Positions 7,753 through 19,538 of a DNA stretch of 64,000 nt are shown piece by piece (the first letter of the stretch is position 1; each line of letters opens with the position of its first letter). Origin of the DNA: Dermatemys mawii (Eukaryota > Chordata > Testudines > Dermatemydidae); assembly GCA_007922305.1 (NCBI GenBank), contig ML677333.1, positions 17,258,676-17,322,675 on the forward strand, in the 5' to 3' direction. Made by a program: the position numbers and the translations under genes. The notes under the pieces were generated by a model, which was given only the letters and a program-made list of their open reading frames with translations, was not told the origin of the DNA and ran no database searches.

Positions 7753-9617
7753 TCCTGGCAACATGTGCACCATACAATAGGCAAGAGATTAAGGGAGTGC
7801 AAAGGTGACACTCAGTGCACCTTTGAATCCCTCCTCCTGGACTGCAATGTGCTCTTTGGGCATAGTCACAGATCTAATCCCCTGTGAACAGGCTGCCTTA
7901 ATAATAAGAATTAAAAACTCACAGTTACATCACAGCAATTAGAACTTCAGTGACTGGTAAAAGTAGAATCAGATGCCCTACTTTACTATGAACTATCAGC
8001 TGTTTTAAAATGATTTTGCTTATACTGTTTCATTCTCTCAAGTATATTTTTTCCCATCTGTTTTCTGAAATTACATGTACAAATGTTCATGAACCGTCTG
8101 GCTCAAGCATAAAGAACATTCTCATTATAATACACAAAGTTTTACCTAAAACTCTCTGACTTCACCAGGTTATGAAGTAATTATCTTAAGCAAAATGCAT
8201 GGTACTAAGAATGAACAGGAATACAGAACATAACTTTTACCAATGAATTGTCTCACAGAATCTATTGCCTGCACTGGTGAAATATCAAAAGTGCATGACA
8301 TTCAGCAAATGTGAGAAGTGCCTTTTCCATAAGTTAGTAGTGGACTTGGTTCTTATGTTCAACTCAATTCTTTCTGCTGCAAACAACAAGGTCAAAGTAA
8401 CTTTGCCAATAAAAATGTACTCTATTAAACTATACTGAACTTGCTATCGGGCTGTTATCTGGGGCTGTTGCTGACTGGCATGCTTGGAGAAAACCTCAAC
8501 TCTGACCTGAGAGAAATCAGAAAAAGATGAAGGCATATCTGCGTACCCTGGTCATAAATGTAGTGAAACTGTGATCTTTCTTCTAAAGCAGTGTTACAGG
8601 ATATCTGATTAAAATCTCTCTGGTCACAGGAAGGACTGAACAACAAAATGCACAAGGCAGTAACTACGTACTATAACCAGTGATAAGCCTCCAGTACTAT
8701 TGATCATTATGAAGATGGCCATGTGTCAGGCTGTGTGGACCATACATAAGAATGGACATCTTTCTGTTCAGCTCAGCAACAGAAAGTTCAAGTCCAGTGA
8801 AATTACTTCAAATAATAAACAACATGGTAATAGTTAAAAGGTGTCAGAAATCTTAGGCTATTGGACAACCTCAAAATATAGCAATTAACACTTGTTCCTG
8901 ATCCTCCTCTCTGTCCATCATTCAGCCAGGTATGCAGGATTAAACACTGAATTGGGAAAAGATTGAAGAGGAAATGGATAAAAGCCATTCTCCTGCAGCA
9001 GTAAATAATAAATAAATAAAAAGCTCTTTTCCTTAACAAAAAGATCCTCAGATATCCAAAGAATTTCTGAACCAATCTTCTCTTAATTGCTTTTTTATTC
9101 CAAGGTTAGTTTTCCTTTCATAGCCCCCAGGGTATGGGCACATTTAGTGTATACTATTGTAATTCTTTACAAACCTTTTCCCCAAAAATCATTCTGATTG
9201 AAAGTTGGTAAAACATTTTCACATGTAATGTTTTTTGGTTGAAAAATGGCTATAAAAATTCAATTTTAATTAAACGTTCCACAATAATATTGTAGTGAAA
9301 TTTTTATTAAACTCATTTAAAATTTATGATTTTTTTCTCATTTACCAAAACCTGTTCTTAAAATGTCTGTAAAAGTCTCATGGAAGGTTTCACAAAATGG
9401 GTTTTTTAATTTCAAACCAAAGTTACTCAGAATGCCTGGGAACCTCACAAAAGAGATGCCGTGTCTCTGTCTAGTTCTGCTACTTTATGTGAGCAAATAT
9501 GACTCTAAATCCACACAGGGATAAGATCTGTGTTGAAGTATCCCAACCCTTATCCCATTAGACCTAGCACATCCAGAGATTCAATCTTACTTTTGTCTGT
9601 TTTTGTTAAACATTAAC
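7753..9617. other. AT-rich non-coding DNA, nothing recognised
   Basis: Only short, motif-free frames are present. I see no repeat with definable ends, no RNA gene and no conserved protein motif. Confidence 0.55.
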
Positions 9618-9630
9618 ATTATTTTAGTAT

Positions 9631-9741
9631 CAGGTTTAAGATTAGCAGCCATGTTAGTCTATATCCATAAAGAAAACAAAGAATACTCGTGGCACCTTAG
9701 AGACTAACCAATTTATATCAGCATAAGTTTTCGTGGGCTAT
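9631..9741 (-). repeat. Penelope-like terminal repeat, copy 1
   Basis: Direct repeat of 11620-11725. Shared words include 'aggtttaaga', 'gttagtct', 'gtggcaccttaga' and 'gtgggctat'. Confidence 0.85.
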
Positions 9742-9989
9742 AGCCCACTTCATTGGATGCATAAAATGGAACACACAGAAATAAGATGCATTTATATACA
9801 CAGAAAGCATAAAAAGTTGGAAATTATCACACCAATTCTAAGAGGCTGTTTAATTTGGATGAGCCATTATAAGCAGGAGGAAAAAAAACCTTTTGTAGTG
9901 ATAATCAAGGAGATCTGTGTCTGACAATTGACAAGAAGGTGTGAAGGAAACTTAACTAGGGAAATAGATCCAATTAGTATAATGGCTAA

Positions 9990-10355
9990 TTCATAGTCCT
10001 TGTTTAACCCTTGGTTGATAGTGCCCAATTTGTAAATTAATTCCTGTTCGGCAGCTTCTCATTGGAGTCTGTTTTAGAAGTTTTTCTGTTTTAAAACTGA
10101 CACCTTCAAGTCTGTAATAGAATGGCCAGGGACACTGAAGTGTTCTCCTACTGGTTTTTGAATGTTATGATTCCTGATGTCAGATTTGTGTCCATTTATT
10201 CTTTTGCGTAGAGACTATCCAGTTTGGCCAATGTACATGGCAGAGGGGCATTGCTGGCACATGATGGCATATATCACATTGGTAGATGTGCAAGTGAATG
10301 AGCCTCTGATGGTGTGGCTGATGTGTGTAGAGGGATTCTACATCCATATGGCCAA
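9990..10355 (-). pseudogene. Penelope-like GIY-YIG endonuclease tail, relic
   Basis: Reading the - strand gives, in broken frames, FTCTSTNVIYAIMCQQC-like and YIGQT-like segments followed by RINGHKSDIRNHNIQKPVGEH-like sequence, the signature of the C-terminal GIY-YIG nuclease of Penelope elements, which nicks target DNA. In-frame stops are present (for example in the codon after the YIGQT-like motif). The fragment is joined abruptly to the reverse transcriptase at about 10325-10345. Confidence 0.75.
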
Positions 10356-11509
10356 GATGGTGTTTTCTGGAAGATCACTGATGGATTGTAGTTTCCTCAG
10401 GAAATCAGTGGTGTTTCGAAGATAGCTGGGAGTGGTGGTAGCGTAGGACCTGAGGAGACAGTCCACATAGCCAGACAATCCTGCTGTTAGGGTGCCAATG
10501 CCTGAGACGATGGGGAGTCCAGGATTTCCAGGTTTATGGATCTTGAGTAGTAAACAGAATACCCCTGGTCGAGGTTCTAGACATGTGTCTGTATAGATCT
10601 GTTCATGTGCTTTTTCAGGGAGTTTCTTGAGCAGATGGTGTAGTTTATTTTGGTAATTCTCAGTGGGATCAGAAGATAATGGCTTGTAGAATGTGGAGTT
10701 AGAGAGCTGTCTAGCAGCCTCTTGTTCATATTCCAACTTATGATGACAACAGCACCTCCTTTGTCAGCTTTTTTGATTATGATGTTAGAGTTGTTCCTGA
10801 GGATGTGGATGGCATTATGTTCAGCACGGCTTGAGGTTATGGGGCAAGTAATGCTGCTTTTCAACAATTTCAGCTTGTGCACGTTGGCGGAAACAATCTA
10901 TGTAAAAGTCCAGCCTGTTGTTTCGACCTTCAGGTGGAGTCCATGCAGAATCATTCTTTTTGTAGTGCTGGTAGGAAGGTTGCTTTGCATTAGTATGTTG
11001 TTCAGAGGCATGTTGGAAATATTCCTTGAGTCTGAGATGTCGAAAGTAAGATTCTAGGTCATCACAGAACTGTATTATGTTCATGGGCCTGGAGGGGCAA
11101 AAGGAGAGGCCCAAGATAGGACAGACTCTTCTGCCAGGCTGAGAGTATAGCTTGAAAGATTAACAGTGTTGTTGGGTGGGTTAAGAGAACCACTGTTGTG
11201 GCTCCTTGTGACATGTAGCAGTTTAGTGTCCTTTTTCCTTTGTAAAGAAGTGAAGTGTGTGTTGTAAATGGCTTGTCTAATTTTTGTAAAGTCCATCTAT
11301 GAGGAAGTTTGTGTGGAAGGTTGGTTTTTTATGAGAATATCCAGTTTTGAGAGCTCATTCTTAATCTTTCCCTGTTTGCTGTATAAGATGTTTATCAGGT
11401 GGTTTCGTAGTTTCTTTGAGTGTGTGTGGCACAATCTCTCAGCATAGTCTGTGTGGTATGTGGATTGTAATGGATTTTTTACCTTTAGTCCTTTAGGTAT
11501 GATGTCCAT
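10338..11509 (-). pseudogene. Penelope-like reverse transcriptase, N-terminal half, relic
   Basis: Four overlapping - strand frames (11297-11509, 11081-11296, 10821-11114, 10338-10882) read successive parts of one protein. Recognisable Penelope segments are HTDYAERLCHTHSKKLRNHL, the IIKKADKGGAVVII motif, RPGVFCLLLKIHKPGNPG and PIVSGIGTLTAGLSGYVD, followed by a DTTDFLRKLQSI-like segment. Frameshifts separate the pieces. The frame ends at a one-base slip just before the MDVESLYT motif, after which the rest of the palm (including the catalytic YxDD box) is absent. Confidence 0.8.
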
Positions 11510-11619
11510 CTGTTTGCATTTGGAAAGGAAGATGATATCTGTCTATAACTGTATGAGTTTTTTCATGAAATTGATGGATTTCCATTCCATACAGCTAAAT
11601 CCAGTGCCTTGCATCATGA

Positions 11620-11725
11620 CAGGTTTAAGATAAGCAGCCGTGTTAGTCTGTATCTGAAAAGAAAATGAATACTTGTGGCACCTTAGACACTAACCAGTTT
11701 ATTTCAGCATAAGCTTTTGTGGGCT
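11620..11725 (-). repeat. Penelope-like terminal repeat, copy 2
   Basis: Direct repeat of 9631-9741. It ends immediately before the 11-bp target duplication at 11726-11736. Confidence 0.85.
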
Positions 11726-11799
11726 ATTATTTTAGTGTGGATCTACTCTGAAAAGTCACTATATAAAAATGATTCATTCTTAGTGCATATGTACCCTAT

Positions 11800-12515
11800 A
11801 AACCTAAATTAACCTACGTTAGGTTGACTTACAGCCACCGCAGTAATTACTAGAGCGGTTCATGTCCAAACTGCCCTTCTTGTGACAGTGGTGCTGTCCT
11901 CAACAGGAGTGCTTCCACCGATTTAAGAGGGGCAGTGTGGGGGCCTGAGAGTCAGATTCCCTCCTTTGGTTCCTGCTCCTCACCACAAATGGAGCAGCTG
12001 CATCAGGATTCTTGGCTCCCCACTCCCTGCCGGGAACAGGGCAGCCAACTGGACACCGGGTGTGGCTCTCCTTTCTGGGTCTCTTGGCTCCCCACTTCCT
12101 ACTAGAAGCAAAGCAGCTGACTAGACTCCAGGTGTGGAGCTCCCTGTCACAGCCATGCTCCAGTCAGAAGTGGGGAGCTGAGAGTCTGGGGAGGCAGCAG
12201 TGAGTGGGGACCCCAGGCAGCAGAACCGAGCTGGGAGCCTGGGTGGCAGCCCAGCTCAGAGCAGAGACAGCAGCAGTCCAGCTGGGGAGCAGGAGCCATG
12301 AAAATGACAAAAATGGCAGCCAATAGATGTAAGTAATGCTGTGTCTACAAGAACTGCACTGCTCTAACTACACCAACCTACGTTCTACGTCTCTCCTAGA
12401 GATGAAGTTATTATGTCAGTTTAGCAGGGCACTTACATTGGCAGGAGCAAAGCTGTAGCATGACATAATCAGGTTGACGTAAACTGCATTACATCAAGTG
12501 TAGACCAGGCCTAAG
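11800..12515. mobile_element. Probable non-autonomous DNA element, poorly bounded
   Basis: The right end reads 'catcaagtgtagaccaggccta', whose reverse complement ('taggcctggtctacac') is typical of miniature DNA elements in turtle DNA. Related 'aacctacgt' and 'gttgac' words occur inverted near both ends (11815-11835 and 12378-12392, 12472-12480). The middle (11930-12300) is GC-rich and full of 'gctccc' and 'gcag' words. No coding capacity is supported; the left boundary is a guess. Confidence 0.4.
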
Positions 12516-13870
12516 ATTGAGTGTCTGGCTGTGCTAGGCACAATGGAATAAGTTAAGGTAAGAAATGTGATCCTTGAGGATGAATCTCCTTGCTTTTAAA
12601 GGCTTGTGTCACAAATGTAATACTATGCGTTATAGTTCAGTACAAGTGAACATTTCCTTGGTTATTCACTGCAGTATTTTGAAAGAAGAAATTCTCTGCA
12701 GAAGTGTGTGTGTTGTCTCTTACATATCATGCATATACAATATTGTAAATGATTTATGAAGCTATGCAGGAATTGCGTTTATAAATCATGGAGTACTCAC
12801 TGATTTTTTAAAAAATACATGCAGTTTACCATAAAGATTACAGCTTGTAACATCTATTTCAAAGCCTGCTTCGAGTTGTTGTGCAAGAACTTTTTAATAA
12901 AGCACTATGCAAACATCAGTAGCAGAGGTGCGTTTAAGAAAAGCTAATACCTACTTTCAAATGTTACCATGTAAAAGCTTAGAGTCGCCAAAGTGAAACT
13001 TCATAGCTTCTCTCTCAATTTGTTCCTTATTATCATCATCATTCCCATTTCAGAGAGAGAAAAACAGAGCTGACAAGGCCCTATTCAAAGTTGATATGAA
13101 AGGTGGTATAAATTTACATTGTTAAATGAATCCAAGGGAAAGTTTGTGTAATGGGAATACTATAGATCCAAAGAAAGTATAAAGTTATATCAATTTAGAT
13201 TTACTTAAGCCTAGATTCTGATCTCAGCTACAGAGGTTTAACGCTGGAGTAACTGCATTGTTCTCATAGTTACAGCTCTTTTGGAGATTGGGAAAAACAC
13301 TGACCTTTTCTATATTATTTCATCACAGTTTTATCTCTTTGACCTATGACCTCTTCACTGTCACACTCTTTGTATGCAATAACTTGTACTGGACTAATCA
13401 GTTTGTCTGCAACATTTTCCCACACTGTATTTGATTTAGCTCCCAGTGTTTGTTAGTGACAAGTGACCTATGCAGAACTGGGGGGTAGTACTAGGTATTT
13501 TATTTGGCAGATAGATGTATACCATGGACTTGCTCCTTTGTTTACCTGCACATTAAATACAAGCCTACCCACGAACAAGCCTACTCCACGAACCATAAAC
13601 AGACTGACAGCAGTCCATTCCCAAAGATTGGCCCTTTTTCTTCTATTTCACCTCTTTCCAAAGAGGAAAAAGCTATTTTTCAGACTTTCAGGTTAAACTG
13701 TCTAATTTTCAAATTATGTTTTTCCCTTCAGAAGAATAGTCCACAATTAATAACCAAAAGGAACTCCAGACTAGTATTAATATGATATAAACATCTCCAG
13801 ACATACTTAAAGACCTACTAATACATCATAAAAACCCTGAAAAATGTCCTTTTTGGAGGCAAATGTTCAC
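12516..13870. other. AT-rich non-coding DNA, nothing firm
   Basis: No gene. A 60-bp stretch at about 13205-13262 ('gattctgatctcagctac...ggagtaactgcattg') resembles one arm of a palindromic repeat family seen elsewhere in this window. Confidence 0.5.
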
Positions 13871-14124
13871 ATTCAGTGACCCTGAAAGGACTTAGTGGAC
13901 AAGGAACCCAGCTTGAACTGCTAGTACAACACTGGGAAGGGCTGATGTGATCCTTGGGTGCATAAACAGGAGAGTAATGAGTAGGAGTAGGGAGGTGATT
14001 TTTACCTCTACATACAGCATTGGTGAGGCAAATACTGTAAGACCATGTATCATTCTGCTGTCCTCATTTTAAAAAGATATTGACAAATTGGAGAGGATAC
14101 AAAAAAGAGACACAAAAATATTTG

Positions 14125-14894
14125 TCAAGAATCAGAGGGGTAGCCGTGTTAGTCTGGAATTGCAGAAGTGACAAAGAGTCCTGTGGCACCTTAAAGACTA
14201 ACTGAAATTTTTTCAGAGCATGAGCTTTCGTGGGCTAATACCCACTTCGTCGGATGCATGCAGTGGAAGTATCCAGGGGCAGGTATAAATAGGTAGGCAA
14301 GAACCAGGTGGGAGATAACAAGGTTAGTCCAATCAGGCTGAACCAGCTTGTTATCTCTAATCAGGGAGGGTGAGGTGTTCCTCTAGCAGCTGAACTGGAG
14401 GTGNNNNNNNNNNNNNNNNNNNNNNNNNNNNNNNNNNNNNNNNNNNNNNNNNNNNNNNNNNNNNNNNNNNNNNNNNNNNNNNNNNNNNNNNNNNNNNNNN
14501 NNNNNNNNNNNNNNNNNNNNNNNNNNNNNNNNNNNNNNNNNNNNNNNNNNNNNNNNNNNNNNNNNNNNNNNNNNNNNNNNNNNNNNNNNNNNNNNNNNNN
14601 NNNNNNNNNNNNNNNNNNNNNNNNNNNNNNNNNNNNNNNNNNNNNNNNNNNNNNNNNNNNNNNNNNNNNNNNNNNNNNNNNNNNNNNNNNNNNNNNNNNN
14701 NNNNNNNNNNNNNNNNNNNNNNNNNNNNNNNNNNNNNNNNNNNNNNNNNNNNNNNNNNNNNNNNNNNNNNNNNNNNNNNNNNNNNNNNNNNNNNNNNNNN
14801 NNNTCCGACGAAGTGGGTATTAGCCCACGAAAGCCTATGCTCTAAAAAATTTTTAGTTAGTCTTTAAGGTGCCACAGGACTCTTTGTCACTTCT
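14125..14894. mobile_element. Penelope-like insertion with inverted ends, contains gap
   Basis: It is flanked by an exact 13-bp duplication, ACAAAAATATTTG, at 14112-14124 and 14895-14907. The left part carries 'tagccgtgttagtct', 'gtcctgtggcaccttaaagactaac' and 'cccacttcgtcggatgcatg'. The right part is the same sequence inverted (tccgacgaagtgggtat ... gtgccacaggactctttgtcac). The middle is unresolved (400 N). The two terminal repeats are therefore head-to-head, unlike the direct repeats of the copy at 9629-11725. Confidence 0.85.
14404..14803. other. Assembly gap of 400 N
   Basis: Exactly 400 unresolved bases between two inverted repeats. The round number suggests a fixed-size or estimated gap. 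The open frame across it is an artefact. Confidence 0.99.
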
Positions 14895-15415
14895 ACAAAA
14901 ATATTTGAGACCTTGAAAAAATACCTCACCTTGACAGACTTACAGAGCTCAATATGTTTAGTTTATCAAGAAGATAGAAGGGTGACTTTATTAACAGTAT
15001 ATAAATTCTTTCATAGGGAGAAATTATCATGTAACAAAGGGTTCTTTAATCTAGTGGCAAAAAGCATAATAAGAACTAGTGTCTGGAAGCTGATACCAAA
15101 CAAATTCAATTTAGAAATTAGGCAAAAAAATTTTTAACACTGAGGGTGAACTATTGAAACAAACTACTGAGAGAAATGGTGGATTCTGCATCTTTTGATC
15201 TGCCAATCAAGACTGGATGCCTTTCTGGAAGATATGCTTTACCCAAGCTCAACTTATACTTCAGTTAAAGAAAAGTTATTGCGCTTAATAACAGCAAAGA
15301 CCTGTGATATACAAGAGGTCAGAGTAAATGATTAAATGGTCCCTTCTGGCTTTAAATTCTATGAATTTATAGAAATATCTGACTTCTTTTTTTCTTTGGT
15401 TGATTTCTATTAAGT

Positions 15416-15740
15416 CAGGGGTGGCCAACCTGAGCCAGAGAAGGAGCCAGAATTTACCAGTGTACATTGCAAAAGAGCCACAGTAATACGTTAGCAGGCC
15501 CTAATCAACTCCTCCCCACCCCCATTTCCAGCTTCTCTCACCCACTGGCAGCCTCACTGATCAGCGACTCCCCCTCCCTCCCTGCACCTCCACATCAGCT
15601 GTTTTGTAAGGTACAGGAGGCTCTCGGGGAGAGGGAGAGGAGCGAGAGCATGGCAGGCTCTAGGCAAGAAGTGGGAAGGGGTGGAGTGGGGGCAGGGTCT
15701 GTGGCAGAGCCAGGGGTTGAGCAGTGAGCACCACCCGACA
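15416..15740 (-). mobile_element. hAT-type non-autonomous element, truncated copy
   Basis: Starts CAGGGGTGGCCAACCTGAGCC and runs through 'aaggagccagaatttac', 'aatgtacattg'-like and 'gagcagtgagcac' words that match, in inverted orientation, the complete copy at 19183-19538. It loses similarity near 15740, so the second terminus is missing. Confidence 0.75.
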
Positions 15741-15745
15741 CACAG

Positions 15746-16764
15746 CTTTCGTTAGTACAGAAAAATAATTTAAATCATTGAAATATCAATATACATAAAT
15801 ATAAGAATAAGATAAGTACAGTAAAGTGATTACCTGCATTGTTCATATTTACAATCTTTCATTTACATCCAACTTTATGGAGACCATTAGAAGTGAAGAC
15901 AGAAAAAAATGTAAGTGAAGAGCATCACCGTTCCCTATTTTGTCATTCCTTTAAATTGGATGTACACCTTATTTTATACCTCATACCTCCTTCCCCTGAA
16001 CATCCTATCATCTTCAGGGACCATATTGTACTGAATCCTGGCCCACTGTCCATGTATAACTGGCTGGAACCTATAACTGAAGTTCTGATTGCTAACATAA
16101 CTATTTGCATTAATATTGTGTTAATACCTTTCTCAATGTTTCCAACATGTTAATGAGATTAACATAATAGTTACATATACTCCCACCCTCACCCCCAATT
16201 CTGTTAGATTTGTTCTTTTGTGGTTAACTTATTTATTACAAAGCACATATTGCTAAATTAAGCACTTATCTTATGTAACTGTTAGGCCTTTGCAAACTAC
16301 CAGCTATTTAAGCTAACAATACTTAAACCAACAAACTAATAGATTTTACTAGGCCTCAATTTATTGGAAAGCTTATCTCAAATATTAATTTTTTCTACTT
16401 GCATTACTTGTATTACAATTCTAATAGCTTTTATTTTACTATCTTAAAGCAATTTTACTATGCCATAGCACATGATTTATTACAGGTCAACACATTGATA
16501 AAGGGCATAAGTAGGCTCTGTGGAGAGTAGAGGAGTCTGACTGAATGAAGGGGAGTCTAATTTACACCAGTGTATGTGGTGTATGGAGCTTTAAGATCAG
16601 TAGTGACAATCTGTTATTAAAGCACTCTGCATATGGATCATTCTGGGATGCTGAGTTAAAAAGACTTATCAGTTGAAGCTGGAATTGAAGATGAAGACTG
16701 AAACTAAGACTGGACTGAGCTGGATGTAGTTTATAAAAAAGGATTCTTCACTTTGCTAGCTTGT
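15746..16764. other. AT-rich non-coding DNA
   Basis: A 104-codon frame at 15839-16153 has no recognisable motif. The 24-mer 16256-16279 recurs exactly at 17043-17066. A short 'tttacaccagtgtatg' word (about 16560) resembles the palindromic repeat family listed below. Nothing else is supported. Confidence 0.5.
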
Positions 16765-18388
16765 ACAAGTTCAGATTTGTCAGCTAAAAACAAAGGTTCA
16801 GGTGTGGGACTCTCCCTCACAATCTCTGCAGTGAAGACTGATGCAAATAATTCATTTAGCTTCTCTTCTACAGCCTTGTCTTTCTGGAGTGGCTCTTTAG
16901 CACCTTGATCATCTTGTGGACCCCTCTGATTCTTTGGCAGGCTTCCTGCTTCTGATGTACTTAAACAAATGCTATTAGTTTTTGTCTTTTGCTAGTTGCT
17001 CTTCAGATTATTTTTTGGCCTGCCCAATTCAACTGGCAAGTCAATTAAGCACTTATCTTATGTAACATGTCATCATGTGTAAAAACATATGTTCCTTTCT
17101 AATTTCCTCAGTAGGATCTGACTTCCAGTTTTTAAAGGTAGTCTTTTTGCCTCTAATTGCCTGTTTTATGCTCTTTAGTCATGGTGGAAGTTTTTTGGTC
17201 CTTCTACTCTTTTGTTTTGTGGGTTTTTTTTAAATTTAATTGGGATATACATATAGTTCTAGCCTGTATTATGATGTTTTAAAAAAGTTTCCATGCAGCT
17301 TCCAGCTATTTCACTCTTTTGACTGTTCCTTTTAATTTCCATTTAAGTGGCTTCCTCATTTTTGTGTAGCTTCCCTTTTTGAGAAGATTCTTTGGGATTT
17401 CCCCCCAAGAGGGATGTTAAATTTAATTATATTATGGTTGCTATTATCTAGAGGTTCAGCTATATTCACCTCTTGGACCAGATCCTGTTCTCTACTGAGG
17501 ACTAAATCAAGAATTGCCTCTCCATTGGTGGGTTCCAGGAATAGCTGCTCCAAGAAGTCATTAATGGAGTCTAGAAATTTTATCTCTGTGTCCCATCCTG
17601 AGGTGACATGTACCCAGTCAATATGAGGATAGTTGGAGTCCCCCATTATTGGGTTTTCTGTTTTTGTAGCCTCTCTAATTTCCCTGAGCATTTCACAATC
17701 ACTGTCATCATCCCAGTTAGGTGGCTGATAGTATACTGCTACTGCTATTCTCATTATTAAAGCATGGAATTTCTATTCAAACATTCTATGGTACAGTTTG
17801 ATTCAATCAAGATTTTTACTATTTGATGCTATGCTTTCTTTCATACTCCCCCACCAGCATGATCTACTCTGTCATTCCTATGCATTTTGTATCCTGCTGT
17901 TATTAATGTATCCCATTAAATTATCGTAAATCCACCAAGTTTCTGTCTTGTTTATTACATAAATATCCTCCATTTAGTAGTAGGCACTCTAGTTCACTCA
18001 TCTTAATATTTAGATTTTTGAGCATTTATATACAAGCACTTGTAACATTTGTCAATGTTTAATTATCTGCCTTCATATGATATAATTGAATGGGACTCTT
18101 TTTTGTTTGACAGTTTTTCTTCCATTCCTACCTGTACTTTATCAACTTCTATCCTCTCCACTTTACCAGGATCTGGAGGTTTCCCTTTTAATATATCCTC
18201 CTCTAAGGGATGTCACTGTCTGAACCATATGCTCCTCCACACCTGTTTACTTTCCCTACTATTAGTACAAAAATTCCTCTATGATCTTTTAAAATTTACA
18301 TTCCAGCAGCCTGGTTTCATTTTGGTTTAGGGAGAGCCCATCCATCATGTACAGGCTCCTCCTTTCCCAAAAAGTCATTTCCTAATAA
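16765..18388 (-). mobile_element. CR1 relic: ORF1 end, endonuclease and reverse-transcriptase start
   Basis: On the - strand this segment aligns by eye, in order, with the 61.6-60.05 kb part of the nearly complete CR1 in this window: the 3' part of ORF1 ('tacaggctcctcc' region), the ORF2 endonuclease (17754-17356) and the start of the reverse-transcriptase region ('gcaggcttcctgcttctga'). Both ends are truncated. A foreign 24-bp word is inserted near 17043. Confidence 0.8.
17356..17754 (-). pseudogene. CR1 ORF2 endonuclease fragment
   Basis: A 132-codon open piece of the apurinic-like endonuclease that nicks target DNA in CR1 retrotransposition. Visible motifs: MLREIREATK, GDSNYPHIDWVH (usually GDFN) and LDLVLS. 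The catalytic SDHN box has become SNHN, so Asp is lost. The preceding VYYQPPNWDDDSD corresponds to the YYRPPDQDSDSD-type motif. Confidence 0.85.
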
Positions 18389-19174
18389 CACTATTTCTTT
18401 TTCATTGGATAATTGAGAGTTATCAAGGGATTTAATACATTTGTGAACCTGATTCAGATTTCATTCACTATGGTTTTATATCACTATAATTCCACTGAAT
18501 TTAACTGATTTAACTCCTGATTTCCACTAGTGTGAGAAATCACAAACAGGCTTTTTATGTACAGTCTCATGCCACTTTATGGCAAATCTCTTAGTAGTTG
18601 TGCAGTTATTGTCTTCCCACTATAAATCAAACATCTTTGCTATACAAAATTTAAGACTTTAGCCATTCACAGTGAAGTCTGGAAAGGCAACATACTGCAT
18701 TTAACTAGTCTCAGTATCTCCTCCACTGTCGACATGAACTTCCTTGGAAGAGTTTACCATTAGAATTCATGTTGAAGGTATATCCTTTGAAAAGTTCAAA
18801 GAATGAAATCTGGAGATACATCTGTGTGCTTTCGTGAACTCTGCTATGCTGTTCCTCTAGAGTCTGAAAATATCCTAGAAAAAGGAAAGAGTGATATTAT
18901 ATGGTTCAGACATACTTGTCTTCATCTCAACTCAGCAAGACAAAACTTGACCTCAGATTGATCTTGCAGCACATAAACTGAAAGGCATTGTCATACAACA
19001 GAGCCCAGTTCAAACTAAAAAGAACAAAATGGAAAAAAGAGACAGATAAGCCAATAGGCAAGCATGAATCACAGCCAAATATAATGTTAAACATTGCATC
19101 ACTTGTAACCTGAAAAGTAATTTAATGTTTAAAATACTGGAAAAGAGGGTAATGTACAAGTGGTTTATCAAATG
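18389..19174. other. Non-coding, one palindromic repeat
   Basis: About 18443-18545 matches an old palindromic family ('gattcagatttc...ccactgaatttaact...actcctgatttccactagtgtgag'). The rest has no recognised feature. Confidence 0.5.
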
Positions 19175-19182
19175 TATTAGAA

Positions 19183-19538
19183 CAGGGATGGCCAACCTTG
19201 GCTCCAGAGCCACATGTGGCTCTTCAGAGGTTAATATGTAGCTCCTTGCTACAGATGCTAACTTTCCAATGTGCCAGGAAGTGCTCACTGCTCAACTCCC
19301 TGCTCTTCCCCAGCTCCACCCTTTCCCCCCAGCTTACGCACACAAAACAGCTGATTGCAGCAGGCGTGTAGAATGAGGGGGAGGTGCTGATTGGTGGGGC
19401 TGCTGGTGGGCGGGAGGCACTGAGGGCTGGAAGGGGGGAGCTGTTGGGGTGGGGTTAATGATGTATTACTGTAGCTCTTTCTCAATGTACATTTTAGTAA
19501 ATTCTGGCTCCTTCTTAGGCTCAGGTTGGCCACCTCTG
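19183..19538 (+). mobile_element. hAT-type non-autonomous element, complete, 356 bp
   Basis: Ends are CAGGGATGGCCAACC and GGTTGGCCACCTCTG, inverted repeats with CAGnG termini as in hAT elements. A perfect 8-bp target duplication TATTAGAA occurs at 19175-19182 and 19539-19546. No coding capacity. The copy at 15416 is the same family in the other orientation. Confidence 0.9.

Larger units (their letters stand above)
9629..11725 (-). mobile_element. Penelope-like retroelement, internally deleted
   Basis: The insertion is bracketed by an exact 11-bp duplication, ATTATTTTAGT, at 9618-9628 and 11726-11736. Its two ends are direct repeats of about 105-110 bp (9631-9741 and 11620-11725) carrying the 'gtgttagtct' and 'gtggcacctta' words, like the LTR-like ends of Penelope elements. 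Between them, on the - strand, lies the protein-coding body: N-terminal region (11509 downward), reverse-transcriptase fingers (10736-10338), then directly a GIY-YIG nuclease tail. The catalytic middle of the reverse transcriptase is missing. Stops and frameshifts are scattered throughout, so the copy is dead. Confidence 0.88.
13880..15370 (+). mobile_element. Old CR1 retrotransposon tail, split by an insertion
   Basis: The left part (13880-14124) in broken frames corresponds to the thumb region of CR1 ORF2 (ILGCINRR-like, then a KKILTNWRGYKK-like segment). The right part (14895-15370) continues it: frame 14913-15137 reads EDRRVTLLTVYKFFHREKL and a typical 3' end follows ('aatggtcccttctggctttaaattctatgaa'). 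A second insertion sits between them. Many stops mark it as old. Confidence 0.75.

Noticed and set aside
9733..11057. Several + strand frames in the 9.6-11.7 kb element
   Set aside because: Antisense to the Penelope-like coding region, which explains their length.
14401..14823. 140-codon open frame on the + strand
   Set aside because: It is made of the 400-N gap and is an artefact.
15467..15727. 86-codon + strand frame
   Set aside because: Lies inside the hAT-type element copy and reflects its GC-rich interior.
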